Origin: Hyalella azteca
Lineage: Eukaryota > Arthropoda > Malacostraca > Amphipoda > Hyalellidae
Assembly (NCBI RefSeq): GCF_000764305.2
Contig: NW_025947367.1
Location: forward strand, 335,864 to 399,863
Direction: 5' to 3'
DNA: 64,000 bases
Under the pieces are notes generated by a model, which saw only the letters and a list, made by a program, of their open reading frames with translations, made no database searches and was not told the origin of the DNA. Below, piece after piece: positions 60,076 to 64,000 of the stretch. The stretch's first letter is position 1. Each line of letters begins with the position of its first letter. Made by a program: the position numbers and the translations under genes.

Positions 60076-61348
60076 ATGGAATTATGAACAAACTGCACGA
60101 TGGACTCGTTCGATTCAACGGTAATTTTTGTGGTGAAAATTCCGAGTTTCTTTAATTAATTGATATATATATTCAAATATGACGCTGCACTGTGCAAACG
60201 TTAAAAATATTCTTCAGTGTCACAATTTGTGAAATATTTACGCTCAAAATATTATCAGCATTGAAAACGGCGGGAACTAAAGTAAATACTGAGGGTAAAT
60301 TCATATAAGGCGTTGAGGCTATGATGGTGAGCTGAGTACGGAGTATAGAACACAGGACGAGTCTTCAAAAGGACGATTCCTCAACTTGTCTCGAGTCCTC
60401 AGAAGGATTTCCTAAAAATAGCTTCGAGTTAAAAGAAGGAGGTCAGGCCAAGGGGGCTTTTTCTGAACTGGGTTATTTGCCTGCCGACCAAGCCGGTGAT
60501 ATGACAATTACAGGCGCCATAGGCACGTCGGCGTCACTACACGCGCAATAGAAATAGACGCGCTTCTGATCTAGAGATGATGAAGCTATTAGGGAGGGTG
60601 GGGGCGGTGCACGGGAGGTGTGGCTCTTTAAGATAATATTATCTTTAAGAAGATTAATGTTTCCACAAGCTACTATTTTATTTAATTGTAAATGTCGGTA
60701 AATAATCATAGGCAGCATCGTTCGTTAAATGTGCGTATTTGTCCCTCATTTTTTTTTAATTTTAATTATACAGTAAATTGTCTCAATAACATTTGCTTTA
60801 AGAATTATTATGGCCATTCTGAAGCACAATTGAAATCTAATGTCGAGATCCTTGAATCGCCCGTTTCAGCGAAACGTAGTCTTGACTGAATGATAGTGCA
60901 ATTTAAAGACAAAGATCAACCCTCGTATCGGAGTGTAGAGCAAAAATAGAACAAACTATTGATACTCACATCTGTAACAGGAATCGTCCCGGTGCACGTG
61001 AAGTGATCAGATTTGTCGAGTTGCGTGGGCGCGACCACCTCAGGTCAATTGAGTGTTCTACATATGATCATATCCATATAAACCATGTAAAAATTAATTG
61101 CATTCAGGATAAACTGAAAAACGGGACAGTCCATGAATACTTGGATATGAATACTCTAGTTCAAAATCATATTGTAGCTCAAATATGAATGACTCGTTTT
61201 ACTCGCATGAAATAATGCCAATTTTGTCCACTACAAACTCAGAAAAGCCTCCTGGGTTCTTATAATAGAAGAGACTGACCAGCAGACGGGAATAAAGTGC
61301 AGGGTTCTAATGGAAAGGCTCAGCTCTGACGTTTGCACCAACGCGTCG
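60076..61348 (+). other. Chain of three phase-compatible mini-exon candidates
   Basis: 60076-60120 (CCGCAG / GTAATT), 60981-61043 (GTAACAG / GTCAAT) and 61303-61348 (GTGCAG / GTCAGA) join in phase as WNYEQTARWTRSIQR, NRPGAREVIRFVELRGRDHL and RVLMERLSSDVCTNAS. The first would also fit phase-wise after 58132. Each is short and the donors are weak, so a chance combination cannot be excluded. Confidence 0.2.
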
Positions 61349-61477
61349 GTCAGAACGTGACGCTTGTCTCCTCCAACGCAATACACCAATACACGTCAAT
61401 AACACAATACACGTTGTATTGTATACTCGTTGGTATACAACACCAATACATGTTGGTGTTTTTGATACATCACATGC

Positions 61478-62826
61478 GTCGACGTTGGTTTCTTCCTTAA
61501 GTCACATGCATCAGCAATTTTTCCTCACTTCACCTGTGTCAGCGCTGTTTTTTCCTCACATCACCTTCGTCAAAATTGCATTTTTCTTGCGTCACCTGCG
61601 TCAGCGTTGTTTTTTCCTTAAGTCGCCTGCGTCAGCGTTGTTTTTTCCTTAAGTCACCTGTGTCAGCGTTGTTTTTTCCTTAAGTCACCTGCGTCAGCGT
61701 TGTTCTTTCCTTAAGTCACCTGCGTCAGCGTTGTTTTTTCCTCACTTCACCTGCGTCAGCGTTGTTTTTTATCCTGAAGTCACCGGCGTTAGCAATGCTT
61801 TTTCCTCACTTCACCTGCGTCAGCGTTGTTTTTTCCTTAAGTCACCTGCGTCAGCGTTGTTCTTTCCTTAAGTTACCTGCGTCAGCATTGTTTTTTCCAT
61901 AAGTTACCTGCGTCAGCGTTGTTTTTTATCCTGAAGTCACCGGCGTTAGCAATGCTTTTTCCTCACTTCACCTGCGTCAGCATTGTTTGTTCCTTAAGTC
62001 ACCTGCGTCAGCGTTGTTCTTTCCTTAAGTTACCTGCGTCAGCGTTGTTTTTTCCATAAGTTACCTGCGTCAGCGTTGTTTTTTCCATAAGTTACCTGCG
62101 TCAGCGTTGTTTTTTCCTTAAGTCACCTGCGTCAGCGTTATTTTTTCTTAAAGACACCTACGTCAGCGTTGTTTTTTCCTCAAGTCACCTACGTCAGCGT
62201 TATTTTTTCTTAAAGACACCTACGTCAGCGTTGTTTGTTCCTTAAGTCACCTGCGTCAGCGTTGTTCTTTCCTTAAGTCACCTGCGTCAGCATTGTTTTT
62301 TCCATAAGTCGCCTGCGTCAGCGTTGTTTTTTCCTTAAGTCACCTGCGTCAGCGTTGTTTTTTCCTCACTTCACCTGCGTCAGCGTTGTTTTTTCCTTAA
62401 GTCACCGGCGTCAGCGTTGTTGTTTCCAGAAGTCACCTGCGTCAGCGTTGTTTTTTCCTTAAGTCACCTGCGTCAGCATTGTTTGTTCCTTAAGTCACCT
62501 GCGCCAGCGTTGTTTTTTCCTGATGTCACCCGCGTCAGCGTTGTTTTTTCCTTAAGTCACCTGCGTCAGCGTTGTTTTTTCCTTAAGTCACCTGCGTCAG
62601 CGTTGCTTTTTCCTTAAGTCACCTGCGTCAGCGTTGTTTTTTCCTCAAGTCACCTGCGTCAGCGTTGTTTTTTCCTTAAGTCACCCGCGTCAGCGTTGTT
62701 TTTTCCTTAATTCGCCTACGTCAGCGTTGTTTTTTCCTTAAGATACCTGCGTCAGCGTTATTTTTTCCTTACATCACCTGCGTCAGCGTCGGTTTTTTCT
62801 TACGATACCTACGTGTGCGTTGTTTT
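61478..62826. repeat. 31-bp minisatellite, about 43 copies
   Basis: The unit is CACCTGCGTCAGCGTTGTTT plus TTTCCTTAAGT. A higher-order pattern is present: the variant block with ATCCTGAAGTCACCGGCGTT followed by AGCAATGC occurs at about 61771 and again at about 61929. Open frames inside (such as 62417-62617) encode SPASALFFP-like repeats only because the 31-bp period visits all frames. Confidence 0.95.
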
Positions 62827-64000
62827 TCTCCTTGCCTAAACTGCAAGTGCCTACACGACTTGAGAACCTGCATTTCATGCACGCCGGATTAGAATATGTA
62901 AACTGTTCGACTAAAATCAATAGAAACAAAAACTGAAAATAAATATTGTAGCTAATTACTAAGATAAAGATAACAATGCCGACAATAAGTGGAATTGTAT
63001 GCATCCAAAAGAATAATTGTACGATGGATCTTTCATAATTGATTCTGTTCATCACTCGAAGTGGTCTAGACGCACATTTCGTGTGTGATATTTAATTACA
63101 GAGTGTGGTTGTTTATACAACAATCTACGGGAGAACAATGAAACTCCAGTGCTGTGCTATTGTGCGCACTGAAAAGCCGATGCCTTTACGGGTCTTCCTT
63201 CTTAATTACGCCATGTGATCACCATCGTCGACATCACTACATTTATAGCTGCCAATGTGATGGGGATCTCTGTGAAAGACTGTATTGATGAAGAAGTTGT
63301 CATTAAAATGTACTGGGAAAGATATATATTTCTCAATGCATTCGAATAAATTTTTTTATTAGATTCTCACGACCAATTATGCAATTCAATGCATTTTGTG
63401 TTATCCAAAGCATTTTTTGTTATCTCTCGTGATATTTAATGCCTACATTAATATACGGCCTCCGCTTAACCGCGCTCGTGTCATTTAATTGTGACGTAAA
63501 ATGACCTGAAAGAGAACTTTTTTGGGTGTGGCGCGTGAAGGGTTTGGTGTAAACAGCAAAAAATAACGACCGTCGCAATAAATCTGGCCTTTTAAGTAAA
63601 ATCAAATTAGTTGTTCGGTGATAAGGAACTGTTTAAAATATTCCATGCCGTTTATTAATATTTAACTCACTTGCTTAAAACGTAGCAGCTGCTCCAAACA
63701 TTTTCACATAGCTTGAATACACTTCGCGTACATCTTCTTGGTGTTACGAATAATCAACTTACTGAAATGTTACAAATTATAAGAAATCTTATATATCCGC
63801 TATGTTGAAAGAAAGACCTCGATATCCTCTATATTGAGAAATAGCCTGTATGGAAAAAGAGTGCTTTGTGCATGTACTTCATTTCACTTGGTACGGATAT
63901 GTAAGGAATCAACTGTGTAAGTCGTTTCTCTAGCATTTATAATAATACTAATGTATCAACTTACCTAATTTTCTTATATTTTGCAAAATTGTTTCCCAAC
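62827..64000. other. Right flank, nothing recognised
   Basis: AT-rich sequence. Frames at 62783-63055 (-) and 63420-63605 (-) are not recognised. No repeats of note. Confidence 0.35.

Noticed and set aside
58805..60120. Joining 58805-58943 directly to 60076-60120
   Set aside because: No donor of the needed phase is present in 58805-58943, so the two cannot be consecutive as drawn.
61419..62617. Frames encoding repeated SPASALFFP-like peptides, and a possible CRISPR array
   Set aside because: This is a 31-bp tandem repeat without unique spacers. The units are contiguous, so it is neither CRISPR nor a gene.

Overview
This is eukaryotic, almost certainly arthropod, nuclear DNA. The genes are split into many short exons by GT..AG introns. 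Introns and intergenic space are AT-rich and packed with transposon remnants and minisatellites. A crustacean is my guess from the repeat-rich introns, but the sequence does not prove it. There are no operons, prokaryotic signals or CRISPR arrays.

Three nuclear genes can be rebuilt exon by exon with matching splice phases. (1) ATP synthase subunit g lies on + at 36-3834 (3 exons, 99 aa). (2) The mitochondrial import receptor Tom70 lies on - from 29137 down to 6119 (10 exons, 573 aa). (3) A HAD-family phosphoglycolate / glycerol-3-phosphate / pyridoxal-phosphate type phosphatase lies on + at 35824-40379 (6 exons, 309 aa). Genes 1 and 2 converge across about 2.3 kb. Genes 2 and 3 diverge across a 6.7 kb spacer full of LINE and SINE debris. 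Two of the three products act in mitochondria, but nothing suggests co-regulation.

Tom70 intron 1 (15162-28915) is a transposon nest. It holds three copies of a TA-flanked family (termini GGGTAAACGCGG), one with an internal 1.5 kb direct duplication. Inside these sit a fold-back element, a 1258-bp element with 8-bp target-site duplications and a 477-bp element with 8-bp target-site duplications. The intron also holds an out-of-order copy of Tom70 exon 3. A decayed Tc1 transposon lies in intron 2, a hAT-like element in intron 4 and a long hairpin in intron 8.

From 40.4 to 64 kb no family is recognised. The stretch holds six minisatellites, including a ~1.35 kb array of a 31-bp unit, and scattered coding-like segments on +. 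The best pair (58009-58132 and 58805-58943) has compatible splice phase and strong codon character, and probably belongs to an unidentified gene.

No clearly new biological system was found. The most notable structures are a family of TA-flanked elements whose outer ends are conserved while the adjacent subterminal block differs between members yet is mirrored at both ends of each; a tRNA-derived SINE sharing its 3' tail with the local CR1/L2-like LINE; and the duplicated, frame-intact Tom70 exon.
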